Source: Paraburkholderia nodosa DSM 21604 (GTDB lineage: Bacteria > Pseudomonadota > Gammaproteobacteria > Burkholderiales > Burkholderiaceae). Taken from it: DNA of 64,000 nucleotides. The number at the start of each line of letters is the position of its first letter. The first letter of the stretch is position 1. The stretch covers positions 224,110 to 288,109 of the forward strand of contig NZ_JAFA01000004.1 in assembly GCF_000519185.1 (NCBI RefSeq). The letters are read 5' to 3'. The notes below the pieces were generated by a model that was not told where the DNA came from, did no database searches, and worked only from the letters and a program-made list of their open reading frames with translations. Positions 34,438-42,397 of the stretch are shown in pieces. Both the position numbers and the translations under genes were made by a program.

Positions 34438-35610
34438 TTGCTTCGTTCACTCGTCAGGGGCTGTGCCGGTGCCCTGTTGTTCGCCATCGCCCTCAGTAGT
34501 CCCGCCTTTGCCGCCGAACCCGCCACCGGCAGCGACGCACCCATACGCGAAGCCGCGCTTGCGTTCATGCGCGAGAACGGCATCCCCGGTCTCGCGATCG
34601 GGGTCGCCGTGAACGGCACGGAGCGCTTCTACAACTTCGGCGTCGCATCGAAGGAAACGGGCGAACCGGTCACGAGCGAAACGCTGTTCGAACTCGGCTC
34701 GATGAGCAAGACGTTCGCCGCCGCGCTCGCCGGGTGGGCGCAGGTGACCGGCAAGCTCTCGCTCGACGCGCCAGTGAGCAGCTATCTGCCCGGGATGCGC
34801 GGCACGCCGTTTGGCGCGCTTACGCTCGTCAATCTCGGCACGCACACGGGCGGCGGCTTCCCGCTGCAGGTGCCTGACGAAGTCACGAACGACGCGCAGC
34901 TGACGGCGTGGCTCAAGGCATGGCGACCGCGCTATCCGGCGGGCACGCAGCGCACCTATGCAAACCCGAGCATCGGCATGTTTGCGCGCATCGCGGCGCA
35001 GCAGCTCGGCATGAGCTATGCGGATGCGGTGGAGAAACTGCTCTTTCCGAAGCTAGGGCTCGCACACACGTTCATTCGCGTGCCGGCTGCGGAGCGCGCG
35101 GCCTATGCGCAGGGCTACAACAGCAAGAACGCACCGGTGCGGCTGAATCCCGGCGTGCTCGCCGACGAAGCCTACGGCGTGAAATCGGATACGCGCGACA
35201 TGCTGCGCTTTCTCGAAGCGAACCTGGGTCAGGTCGAGGTGGAGCCGGAGTTGCAGCGCGCGCTGGAGGCCACGCATGTGGGCTATTTCCGCACGGGTCC
35301 TTTCATTCAGGACCTCGTATGGGAGCAGTACGCGCAGCCCGTGGGCCTGAACGATCTCGTGAAAGGCAACGCGAACCTCATGGTGCTGGAGGACAACCCG
35401 GCCACGGCGTTGATCCCGCCGCTGCCGCCCCAGCCCGATGCGTTGCTCGACAAGACGGGCGCAACCAATGGTTTTGGCGGCTATCTGGCGTTCGAGCCGT
35501 CCCGCAAGACGGCCATCGTCATTCTCGCCAACCGCAATCACCCCACCGAGTCGCGCGTGCGGTTCGCGTATCGCGTGCTGGAACTGGTGCAGGGCGCGGC
35601 TGCGCCTTAG
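34438..35610 (+). CDS. ampC: Class C (AmpC-type) beta-lactamase
   Basis: 390 aa from a TTG start at 34438, chosen because a strong AAGGAGG lies five bases before it and the product then begins with a proper signal peptide (cut near PAFAAEPA). The serine beta-lactamase motifs are all present: SMSK (Ser88-Lys91), YAN (Tyr174) and KTG (Lys339) followed by ATNGFGGYL, with class C length and spacing. It hydrolyses cephalosporins in the periplasm. No ampR is adjacent. It converges on the two-component kinase gene, sharing a hairpin. Spectrum cannot be predicted here. Confidence 0.88.
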   Translation: MLRSLVRGCAGALLFAIALSSPAFAAEPATGSDAPIREAALAFMRENGIPGLAIGVAVNGTERFYNFGVASKETGEPVTSETLFELGSMSKTFAAALAGWAQVTGKLSLDAPVSSYLPGMRGTPFGALTLVNLGTHTGGGFPLQVPDEVTNDAQLTAWLKAWRPRYPAGTQRTYANPSIGMFARIAAQQLGMSYADAVEKLLFPKLGLAHTFIRVPAAERAAYAQGYNSKNAPVRLNPGVLADEAYGVKSDTRDMLRFLEANLGQVEVEPELQRALEATHVGYFRTGPFIQDLVWEQYAQPVGLNDLVKGNANLMVLEDNPATALIPPLPPQPDALLDKTGATNGFGGYLAFEPSRKTAIVILANRNHPTESRVRFAYRVLELVQGAAAP

Positions 35611-35640
35611 GGCCTGTAATTAGTGTGAACAGGCCCTAAG
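35606..35640. terminator. Bidirectional hairpin holding both convergent stop codons
   Basis: CTTAGGGCCTGT (35606-35617) and ACAGGCCCTAAG (35629-35640) form a perfect 12-bp stem with an 11-nt loop. The TAG of the beta-lactamase (35608-35610) is in the left arm and the TAG of the kinase (35636-35638) in the right arm. There is no clear T run, so termination would depend on the stem. Confidence 0.6.
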
Positions 35641-37036
35641 CCGAATCACTCGTCGCCCGCGCGGTTCGGCTGGCGGGCGCATTCGTGTTGGCGGCGGGGC
35701 TGTCGTGTGCCGGCAGCCCGCTCACCGCAGCCGTGAGCCCGCGCCCGCCCGGGTTGTTGCGCAGCGTGAACGTCAGGCCCTGACGCTGCGCGATGCGCGC
35801 CACGATCGAAAGACCGAGCCCGCTGCCCGTGCCCTGGGCGTGATCGCCGCGAAAGAAGCGGTCGAGCACGCGCTCGAGATCGGCTTCGGGAATCCCGGGC
35901 CCGTTATCGATGACTTCGAAGCCGAGGGTGTCCTGCGAACGCGTGAGCACGAGATCGATCTTGCCGCCTGCCGGCGTGTAGCGGATCGCGTTGTCGAGCA
36001 GGTTGTTCAGCGAGGTGTTCAGGCCGTGCGCGTCAGCGTGCACGTTGCAGATGCACTCGGGCGTCACGGGCGGCCGCGACTCGAGGCCCAAGTCGATGCC
36101 TTTCTCCTCCGCGAGCAGCGAGAAGTCGCCGATGGCCTGCTCGCCCAGCCGCCGCAGGCTCACGACAGTCGCCGGCGTGCTCGCTTGCGCATCTTCGCGC
36201 GCGAGCGTGAGCAATTGCTGCACGAGGCGGATCGTGCGGTTCAGGCGCGTTTGCATGCGCTCGAGCGTGCGCGGCTCGCCGTTGAGCGTGCCGTCGTGCA
36301 GTGCCGCCTGCCATTGCAGCTTGAGCGCGGCGAGCGGCGAGCGCAGCTCGTGCGCCGCGTCGGCGATGAAGGTGCGCTGCGCCTGCGAGGCCGTATTCAG
36401 GCGGTCCAGCAGGTCGTTGAGCGCGACGACGAGCGGGCGCAGTTCGACGGGCACCGAGCCATCGAGGCGCAACGGCTCCAGCTCATGCACCGAGCGCGAA
36501 GCGAGCAGCGCCGACAACGCGCCCACCGGCGCGAGGCCGCGCGTCACCACGAACAGCAGCAGCACGATGGCCACCGGCACGAGCAGCGCGAGCGGCCACA
36601 ACGTATGCAGCGCGAGGTGCAGCGCCAGCCCGTCGCGCACGGAAATGGGCTGCGCGACCTGAACGAAGCGGTCCGTTTGCGCGAGGCCGTACACGCGCCA
36701 ATGCACCTCGTCGTGCTCGATCGTGCGAAAGCCCGTGGCCTGGCGCGGCAGCACGGGCGTTTCCTGCGAGCGGTAAACCAGCTTGCCGTCGTGATCCCAG
36801 ATCTGGATGAGAATGCGGTCGTCGGCGATCTCGTCGAAGCCGGGACCGGACTGCTCGACCTCGCGTGCCGTCGCGGCGTTCACGGGCATGGAAAGCGCCA
36901 CGGCGTGCAGCTCGTAATCGAACAGCTCGCCCGCTTCTTCGCGCGCGCTGTGAAAAATGCCGAAGCCCGCCACCAGGGAAGCGGCCGCGAACCCGCAGAT
37001 GAGCCAGCCCAGCAGGCGGCGGCGGATGGAATTCAT
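35636..37036 (-). CDS. Two-component sensor histidine kinase (PmrB/QseC-like)
   Basis: 466 aa. Membrane helices at about residues 9-30 and 155-180 flank a periplasmic domain of about 120 residues. The HisKA motif AAHELRSPLAALKLQ carries the phospho-His. The ATPase domain shows LNNLLDNAIRYTP (N box), DNGPGIPEADL (G1) and GTGSGLGLSIV (G2). Its ATG overlaps the response-regulator stop (ATGA). The start at 37036 is fixed by that overlap. The promoter boxes before the operon are of PmrA/QseB type, which supports this assignment. Signal unknown. Confidence 0.9.
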   Translation of the reverse strand: MNSIRRRLLGWLICGFAAASLVAGFGIFHSAREEAGELFDYELHAVALSMPVNAATAREVEQSGPGFDEIADDRILIQIWDHDGKLVYRSQETPVLPRQATGFRTIEHDEVHWRVYGLAQTDRFVQVAQPISVRDGLALHLALHTLWPLALLVPVAIVLLLFVVTRGLAPVGALSALLASRSVHELEPLRLDGSVPVELRPLVVALNDLLDRLNTASQAQRTFIADAAHELRSPLAALKLQWQAALHDGTLNGEPRTLERMQTRLNRTIRLVQQLLTLAREDAQASTPATVVSLRRLGEQAIGDFSLLAEEKGIDLGLESRPPVTPECICNVHADAHGLNTSLNNLLDNAIRYTPAGGKIDLVLTRSQDTLGFEVIDNGPGIPEADLERVLDRFFRGDHAQGTGSGLGLSIVARIAQRQGLTFTLRNNPGGRGLTAAVSGLPAHDSPAANTNAPASRTARATSDSA

Positions 37037-37695
37037 TCCGATCTCTTGAGCCGGTAGCCCACGCCGCGCACCGTCACGATCTGGTCGGTGCCGATCTTGC
37101 GGCGCAAGCTGTGCACATGCACCTCGATCGCGTTGCTGCCGACTTCCTCGCCCCAGCCGTACATGCGCTCTTCGAGTTCGGCCTTCGTGAACACGCGCGC
37201 GGGCTGCTCGATGAGCACGCGCAGCAGCGCGAATTCGCGTGGCACGAGCGCGACGCTTTCGCCGTCTTTCGTCACCTCGTGCGCGGCGGGGTCGAGCGCG
37301 AGGCCGCTGTGCGTGTAAACCGGCTGTTTCTGGCCCGTGCGGCGGCGGAGCATGGCGCGCGTGCGGGCGGCCAGCTCGTCGAGATCGAAGGGTTTGATCA
37401 GGTAGTCGTCGGCGCCGGCGTCGAGCCCGGCGATGCGGTCCGTCACCGAGTCGCGCGCGGTCAGGATCAGCACGGCCGCTTCGCCGCCCTTGCGGCGGTA
37501 GCCGTTGAGCACCTCGATCCCGTCCTTCTTCGGCAGCCCGAGGTCGAGCAGCACGAGGTCGTACACGTCGTTGTCGAGCGAAAGCTCCGCTTCGCGCCCG
37601 TCGCGCGCCCAGTCGACGGCATGACCCTCGCGGCGCATCGAGTCGAGCACCGTTTCGGCAATCATTTCGTCGTCTTCCACCAGCAACAGGCGCAT
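37033..37695 (-). CDS. OmpR-family response regulator (PmrA/QseB-like)
   Basis: 220 aa. The receiver domain has the acidic pair LLLVEDDEMI, phospho-Asp in DLVLLDLGLPKKDG, and the conserved Lys in YLIKPFDLDE. The C-terminal winged helix reads LVPREFALLRVLIEQPARVF and ends VRGVGYRLKRSE. Start 37695 follows GGGGAG. CTTAAG-type boxes lie over the -35 region, so the operon is probably autoregulated. Confidence 0.92.
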   Translation of the reverse strand: MRLLLVEDDEMIAETVLDSMRREGHAVDWARDGREAELSLDNDVYDLVLLDLGLPKKDGIEVLNGYRRKGGEAAVLILTARDSVTDRIAGLDAGADDYLIKPFDLDELAARTRAMLRRRTGQKQPVYTHSGLALDPAAHEVTKDGESVALVPREFALLRVLIEQPARVFTKAELEERMYGWGEEVGSNAIEVHVHSLRRKIGTDQIVTVRGVGYRLKRSE

Positions 37696-37717
37696 CGCTC
37701 GCTCCCCTAATTTCAGC

Positions 37718-37769
37718 CTTATATTGTCGCTCATCCCGGCTTAACCGGTGCTTAAGCGGCACGCTTAAG
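37718..37769 (-). promoter_or_regulatory. Promoter with PmrA/QseB-type CTTAAG boxes for the two-component operon
   Basis: On the minus strand TATAAG (37718-37723) is a -10 hexamer; 17 bp upstream lies GGTTAA. CTTAAG boxes occur at 37764-37769 and 37751-37756, with a variant (GTTAAG on the minus strand) at 37740-37745. The last two are spaced 5 bp, matching the YTTAAK-N5-YTTAAK pattern of PmrA/QseB regulators. The proximal box overlaps the -35 region. Confidence 0.7.
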
Positions 37770-37781
37770 GGAGCCTGGCAA

Positions 37782-38795
37782 TCAGTCGAGGAGTTTCAGC
37801 ACGTCGTCGTAGAGCGCGCGCGGCACCTTCACGCCATCGCGTTCGCTGCGCGCGCGTGCCTCGAAACGGCGCTGCGACGGCAAGCGCGCGCCCTGGGCGG
37901 TGATGGCGGCGAACATCCGCTCGGCGCGCGCCTGACCGGCTGCGTAGCCGTCGCCGCCGAAGCGCCGGGGATCGATGGCGATGACGAGTTCGCCATGGCA
38001 AGGGCTCGCGCCCGCGCCGCCGTCGAAGGCCTGCGACTCCATGCTGGTGAGGTCGCCGATCAGCGCGCCCGCGAGCAGTTCGATCATGGCCGCGAGCGCC
38101 GAGCCCTTGTGGCCGCCGAACGTCTGCATCGCGCCGTCCAGCGCGGCGCGGGCGTCGGTGGTGGGCTGGCCGTCGCGGTCGAGCGCCCAATGCGGCGGAA
38201 TGGGCTTGCCCTCGCGCGCGTGCAATTCGATGTCGCCGCGCGCGATCGCGCTCGTGGCGAAGTCGAACACGAACGGCAGGCCGCCTTCGCGCGGCCATGC
38301 GAACGCGAGCGGATTCGTGCCGAACACGCCGCGCGTGCCGCCGGCCGGCGCGACCCAGCTATGGCTCGGATTCATGGCGATGCCCACGAGCCCTTGCGCC
38401 GCGATGGCTTCGACCTCGGGCCACAGCGCCGAAAAATGAAAGCAGCGGTTGATGGCCATCGCCGCGATGCCCTGGCTGCGCGCTTTCTGCGCGAGCACGG
38501 GCAGGCCGGTTTCGAAGGCGAGCAGCGAAAAGCCAAAGTGCGCGTCCACGGCCAGCACGCCGGGCGCGATATCGCGCAGCGTCGGTTCGGCGCGTGCATC
38601 GACCTTGCCGCTCTTGAGCGAGCGTGCGCAGACGAGCAGGCGATAGATGCCATGCGAATGGCATTCGTCGCGCTGGCCTTGCGTGATCACGCGCGCGATC
38701 GCATCGGCGTGCGCCTCGGACATGCCGTGCCGCAGCAGCACGTTGCGCGAGAGCGTGAAGACTTCGTCGAGCGTGAGGACGATGGTGGTGGACAT
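37782..38795 (-). CDS. Ldh2/MdhE-family NAD(P)H-dependent reductase (probable delta-1-pyrroline-2-carboxylate reductase)
   Basis: 337 aa malate/L-lactate dehydrogenase (LDH2) family, a fold unrelated to classical lactate dehydrogenases. Visible blocks are DECHSHGIYRLLVCARSLKS near residue 50, VLAVDAHFGFSLLAFE, and VAPAGGTRGVFGTNPLAFAW. Members beside hydroxyproline epimerase genes reduce delta-1-pyrroline-2-carboxylate to L-proline in trans-3-hydroxyproline metabolism, so that is the preferred role (inference). A lactate or ureidoglycolate substrate is not excluded. A strong terminator lies 11 nt upstream of the start. Confidence 0.78.
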   Translation of the reverse strand: MSTTIVLTLDEVFTLSRNVLLRHGMSEAHADAIARVITQGQRDECHSHGIYRLLVCARSLKSGKVDARAEPTLRDIAPGVLAVDAHFGFSLLAFETGLPVLAQKARSQGIAAMAINRCFHFSALWPEVEAIAAQGLVGIAMNPSHSWVAPAGGTRGVFGTNPLAFAWPREGGLPFVFDFATSAIARGDIELHAREGKPIPPHWALDRDGQPTTDARAALDGAMQTFGGHKGSALAAMIELLAGALIGDLTSMESQAFDGGAGASPCHGELVIAIDPRRFGGDGYAAGQARAERMFAAITAQGARLPSQRRFEARARSERDGVKVPRALYDDVLKLLD

Positions 38796-38805
38796 GGCAT
38801 CCCGT

Positions 38806-38840
38806 GTAAAAAAACAAACCGGGCCAACGTGGCCCGGTTT
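38806..38840 (-). terminator. Strong intrinsic terminator between the deaminase and reductase genes
   Basis: AAACCGGGCC (38816-38825) and GGCCCGGTTT (38831-38840) form a 10-bp stem with a 5-nt loop. On the minus strand a T8 run follows (complement of 38807-38814). It is oriented to end the DapA-family transcript and leaves only 10-11 nt before the reductase ATG. Confidence 0.85.
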
Positions 38841-38889
38841 CGGTGATTCGAATGAAGATTGGGAGAGAGGCGCGCTGAGTTCGTAACGC

Positions 38890-39804
38890 TTACAGACCGA
38901 CGTCCGGCAGGGCGGGGCGCGTGGCGAGCGCCTTCTCGACCACGGCCTTCACATGCGCGAGCGCTTCGCCTTCGAGCGCCAGGCGCGGCGGGCGCGTGGT
39001 CGCGCTGCCGCGGCCCACCAGCTCCTCGCACAGCTTGATGCACTGCACGAGGTCGGGGCGCGCGTCGAGGTGCAGCAGCGGCATGAACCAGCGGTAGAGC
39101 GCGAGCGCTTCGTCAAAACGCTTTTGCTTCGCGAGACGGAACAGCGTTTCGCCTTCCTTCGGGAACACGTTCGACATGCCCGAGACCCAGCCTTGCGCGC
39201 CCACGGCCACGCTTTCGACCACCACGTCGTCGAGGCCCGCGAACAGCACGAAGCGGTCGCCCACGGCGTTGCGCAGATCGATGAAGCGGCTCGTATCGCC
39301 CGACGAATCCTTGAAGCAGACGATATTTTCGCAATCCTGAAGAGCGATCAGGATGTCGGGCGTCACGTCGTTCTTGTAGATCGGCGGATTGTTGTAAACC
39401 ATCACCGGCACGTCGGTGCTGGACGCCACGGCGCGGAAATGCGCGGCCGTCTCGTGCGGCTTCGAGGAATACACGAGCGCCGGCATGACCATCACGCCGT
39501 CCACGCCCACGCGCGCCGCTTCTTTCACGGTTTGACGCGCGAACTCGGTGGTGAATTCGGCGATGCCCGCGATCACCGGCACCTTGCCGCCTGCCGCGTC
39601 GCGCGCGGCCTCGATCACCGCAATCTTTTCATTCGTCGCGAGCGACGTGTTCTCGCCGACGGTGCCGCACACCACGAGGCCAGACACGCCGTCCTTGACG
39701 AGATTGCTCACCACCCGGTGCGTGGCGTCGATATCGACCGAGAAGTCCGCCTTGAACTGCGTGCTGACGGCGGGAAACACCCCGCTCCACTGGATAGCGC
39801 TCAC
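38890..39804 (-). CDS. DapA-family lyase (probable 1-pyrroline-4-hydroxy-2-carboxylate deaminase)
   Basis: 304 aa TIM-barrel of the DHDPS/NAL class I aldolase superfamily. GTVGENTSLATNEKIAVIEA holds the usual GTTGE-like loop, VMVYNNPPIYKN the catalytic Tyr, and IVCFKDSSGD the Schiff-base Lys. In hydroxyproline clusters the DapA-like member deaminates 1-pyrroline-4-hydroxy-2-carboxylate to 2-oxoglutarate semialdehyde. The epimerase and dehydrogenase subunits a few kilobases upstream on the same strand support this. True lysine-pathway DapA is unlikely because it would be a housekeeping gene elsewhere. Confidence 0.82.
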   Translation of the reverse strand: MSAIQWSGVFPAVSTQFKADFSVDIDATHRVVSNLVKDGVSGLVVCGTVGENTSLATNEKIAVIEAARDAAGGKVPVIAGIAEFTTEFARQTVKEAARVGVDGVMVMPALVYSSKPHETAAHFRAVASSTDVPVMVYNNPPIYKNDVTPDILIALQDCENIVCFKDSSGDTSRFIDLRNAVGDRFVLFAGLDDVVVESVAVGAQGWVSGMSNVFPKEGETLFRLAKQKRFDEALALYRWFMPLLHLDARPDLVQCIKLCEELVGRGSATTRPPRLALEGEALAHVKAVVEKALATRPALPDVGL

Positions 39805-39984
39805 TGTGACTCACTCCTTGAATGCGTAGCGGCTCGCGCCGCTACCTGTTGAATATGAGTGGAGTATCGCTGTCCAGATCGTTTGACGCTTGGGGCCTTT
39901 CGCGCCTCAAAAAGACGAAATCTGCATAGTCCGGCGCTTTCTTAAAGCGGCCCAGGGGCAACCCTGGGCACGCCGGCGCGAGGC

Positions 39985-40767
39985 TCAAGCGCCGGACGTT
40001 TGCGCGCTTTCGGGCGTTTGCAGCAGCGCACGATACTGGCTCGGCGTGACGCCCACCGTGGCCTTGAATTGCCGCGTGAACGCGCTGTGATCGTTATAGC
40101 CGCACTGCGTGGCGATGTCGGTGATGCTCAGGTCGCTCGCGAGCAGCACCGAGGCCGCGTCCAGACGCGTTTTCAGCAGCATCTGGCGGGGCGTGAGGTG
40201 AAAGATCTTGTGGAAGTAGCGCTCGATCTGCGCCACCGACATATTGATGAGCTTCGCCAGGTGCGCGAGCTTGAGCGGTTGCGCATAGTTGTCCTGGATG
40301 TACTTCGCGGCGACCGCGAGCCGCTGGTATGCGGGATGCGTGCCTTCGGCGGCCTGCAGGTCGCGCGAAATGCCCGCCACGCCCAGCACGCGGCCGCACG
40401 CGTCGTGCAACGGGACTTTCGAGGTGAGACACCAGCCCGGCTGCCGGCCCGGATACAGATGCAGTTCGAGCTGGTCGATGAGGCTGCTGTCGAGCCGCAC
40501 CACGGCCTGGTCCTGCGCGGTATAGCTGTGGCCGAAGCGCGAGGGAAAGACCTGCTCGGCCGTCTTGCCGAGCAGCGCGCGCTTTTCCTTGAAACCGCAG
40601 CGCGCGGCGAGCGTGGTGTTGGCGATCACGTAGCGCGCCTCGTGGTCCTTCACGAAGAACACCACGTCGGGCATGGCGTCGAACAGCGGTTCGAGCATGG
40701 TGAAATGCGCGACCATCTGCGCAAACGTGGCGTTTTCGAGGGCGGCGGGCAGGACCAGTTCGGGCAT
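39985..40767 (-). CDS. AraC-family regulator with PAS sensor domain
   Basis: 260 aa. Residues about 20-140 form a PAS domain (LEPLFDAMPDVVFFVKDHEA, VIANTTLAARCGF, then VPLHDACGRVLGVAGISRDL). The C-terminal AraC domain has HLAKLINMSVAQIERYFHKI and ITDIATQCGYNDHSAFTRQF. Lies between the dehydrogenase and DapA-family genes, as regulators do in hydroxyproline clusters. A small-molecule ligand such as hydroxyproline or an intermediate bound by the PAS domain is inferred. The open frame upstream of 40767 is spurious. Confidence 0.88.
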   Translation of the reverse strand: MPELVLPAALENATFAQMVAHFTMLEPLFDAMPDVVFFVKDHEARYVIANTTLAARCGFKEKRALLGKTAEQVFPSRFGHSYTAQDQAVVRLDSSLIDQLELHLYPGRQPGWCLTSKVPLHDACGRVLGVAGISRDLQAAEGTHPAYQRLAVAAKYIQDNYAQPLKLAHLAKLINMSVAQIERYFHKIFHLTPRQMLLKTRLDAASVLLASDLSITDIATQCGYNDHSAFTRQFKATVGVTPSQYRALLQTPESAQTSGA

Positions 40768-40856
40768 CGCGAGGCGCTTGGGGCGGGATCGGCGGAAACC
40801 GCCATTGTGCCGATTTGCGCACGCGCGCGCATCTGCAACAAAAAACCCGTGTGGCG

Positions 40857-42125
40857 CTATTCCGTCGTTTCTGCGTGCAGCAAGGTGTCGATGCGCACGG
40901 GCGAGAACGGCGGGCGCTGGCCGTTTTGCGGCCAGCCGAAACAGAACGCGGCCGCCTCGCCGCAAATCTTGCCCTGGCAGGGGCCCATGCCGCAGCGCGT
41001 CTGCAGCTTGGCGTCGCGCCACGAGGCGTGACGCGCAACGTCGCGAAAGGCGACGTCCTCGCAACGGCAGAACACGGTGTCGGGCTGCGGAAGCGCCCGC
41101 AACGCGGGTGCGAGTTCGAACGCTGCGTGCAGGCGCGTGGCGAAACGGCGGTAACGCTCGCGTTCGGCGAACAGGTGCCGGGCGTTCGCGTGGTCGCCGA
41201 GCGCGGCGTATGCCGCGATGCGTCCTTCCACCGCCGCGAGTTCCATGCCGCCCACGCCGGTGCATTCGCCGGCCGCGTAAATGCCTTCGGCGGAGGTTTG
41301 TTGCCATTCGTTCACGGCGATGGCCGGAGAACCCGCATGGGTGTCGAGGCGGCAACCCAGCGCCGCGCCGAGGCCCGTATTCGGTACGAGGCCATAGGCG
41401 CACGCGATCCGGTCGCAATCGACCAGTACGTCGTCGTTGCCGCGCCGCACGCGCGCCTGCGTCACGCGCGTCGTGCCGATGGCTTCGGCAACGTACGCAT
41501 CGCACCAGTAAGGCGTCGCGCGCAGATCGAAGCGCATGCGCAGCGCCTGGGCGAGTTTCGTTGGCGTATGGACAAGGCCCGCCGCGAAGCGGCGCACCGC
41601 CTGGGGCGGCGCCTGCTCGACGATCGCGGCGATCGTCGCGCCATGCTGGCGCGCGGTCACGGCGGCGGCCCAGAGCAACGGCCCGCTGCCCGCGATGACG
41701 ATGCGTTCGCCGCGCACGGGCATGCCGCCCTTGATGAGCGCCTGCAAGCCTCCCGCGCCCGTGATGCCCGGCAAGGTCCAGCCGGGATAGGGCAGGAAGC
41801 GCTCGCGCGCGCCCGAGGCGACGATGAGCTTGCCGTAAGCGAGCGTGAGCGCGCGGTCGGGGCACTGGGCGAGCAGTTGCCGCCCGGGGAGCGCCTGCAC
41901 GATGCGGGTTGCGCTCAGCAGCGTGACGCTGGTGCGCGCCGCGAGGGCGTCGAGCACGGCGCGCGCGGGGCCAGTGGCACGATGGCCGGGACCCTGACGC
42001 CAGATCTGGCCGCCAGGCAGCGCATTGTCGTCGACGATGCAGACGCTCGCACCCGCCTGTGCGGCGATGCGCGCGGCGTTCAATCCGGCCGGTCCGGCGC
42101 CGATGATCAGGATATCGAACTTCAT
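40857..42125 (-). CDS. D-hydroxyproline dehydrogenase, FAD/NAD-binding subunit with BFD-like iron-sulfur domain
   Basis: 422 aa. The N-terminal FAD motif reads MKFDILIIGAGPAGLNAARI, a second dinucleotide fold lies about GERIVIAGSGPLLWAAAVTA, and the C-terminus has a BFD-like cysteine set (FCRCEDVAF, then RCGMGPCQGKICG). This is the alpha subunit type of heteromeric D-amino-acid dehydrogenases (HcnB/OoxA/LhpF-like). Its ATG overlaps the stop of the small 2Fe-2S subunit (ATGA). Together with that subunit and the DAO-like subunit it should oxidise cis-4-hydroxy-D-proline to the pyrroline, passing electrons to the respiratory chain. Confidence 0.85.
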   Translation of the reverse strand: MKFDILIIGAGPAGLNAARIAAQAGASVCIVDDNALPGGQIWRQGPGHRATGPARAVLDALAARTSVTLLSATRIVQALPGRQLLAQCPDRALTLAYGKLIVASGARERFLPYPGWTLPGITGAGGLQALIKGGMPVRGERIVIAGSGPLLWAAAVTARQHGATIAAIVEQAPPQAVRRFAAGLVHTPTKLAQALRMRFDLRATPYWCDAYVAEAIGTTRVTQARVRRGNDDVLVDCDRIACAYGLVPNTGLGAALGCRLDTHAGSPAIAVNEWQQTSAEGIYAAGECTGVGGMELAAVEGRIAAYAALGDHANARHLFAERERYRRFATRLHAAFELAPALRALPQPDTVFCRCEDVAFRDVARHASWRDAKLQTRCGMGPCQGKICGEAAAFCFGWPQNGQRPPFSPVRIDTLLHAETTE

Positions 42126-42397
42126 GGCGCTGCATTCCCGGTAACGACCTTCATGCCCGCGACGCAAACCGTCTGGCAGGCAAGCCGATGCGGCACGCCG
42201 TCGATGGTGACGCGGCATTCCTGGCAGATGCCCATGCCGCACAACGGCCCGCGCAGTGCGCCGCTCACCGAACGCCGCGTGACGGGCGCCGCGTGTTCTG
42301 CATGCGCGGCAATGGCGATGGCGGCTGCAACCGAGCTGCCCGGCGCGACGCCCACTTTGCGCCCATCGATCGTCAACGTCGTATTCGATTCAGGCAT
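42122..42397 (-). CDS. Small 2Fe-2S ferredoxin-like subunit of D-hydroxyproline dehydrogenase
   Basis: 91 aa. The plant-type 2Fe-2S pattern is LCGMGICQECRV, with a further Cys in LACQTVC. It corresponds to the HcnA/OoxX-like gamma subunits of three-part D-amino-acid dehydrogenases. Start 42397 overlaps the preceding DAO-like stop by 8 bases and its stop overlaps the next start, so the three genes are tightly coupled. Confidence 0.87.
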   Translation of the reverse strand: MPESNTTLTIDGRKVGVAPGSSVAAAIAIAAHAEHAAPVTRRSVSGALRGPLCGMGICQECRVTIDGVPHRLACQTVCVAGMKVVTGNAAP

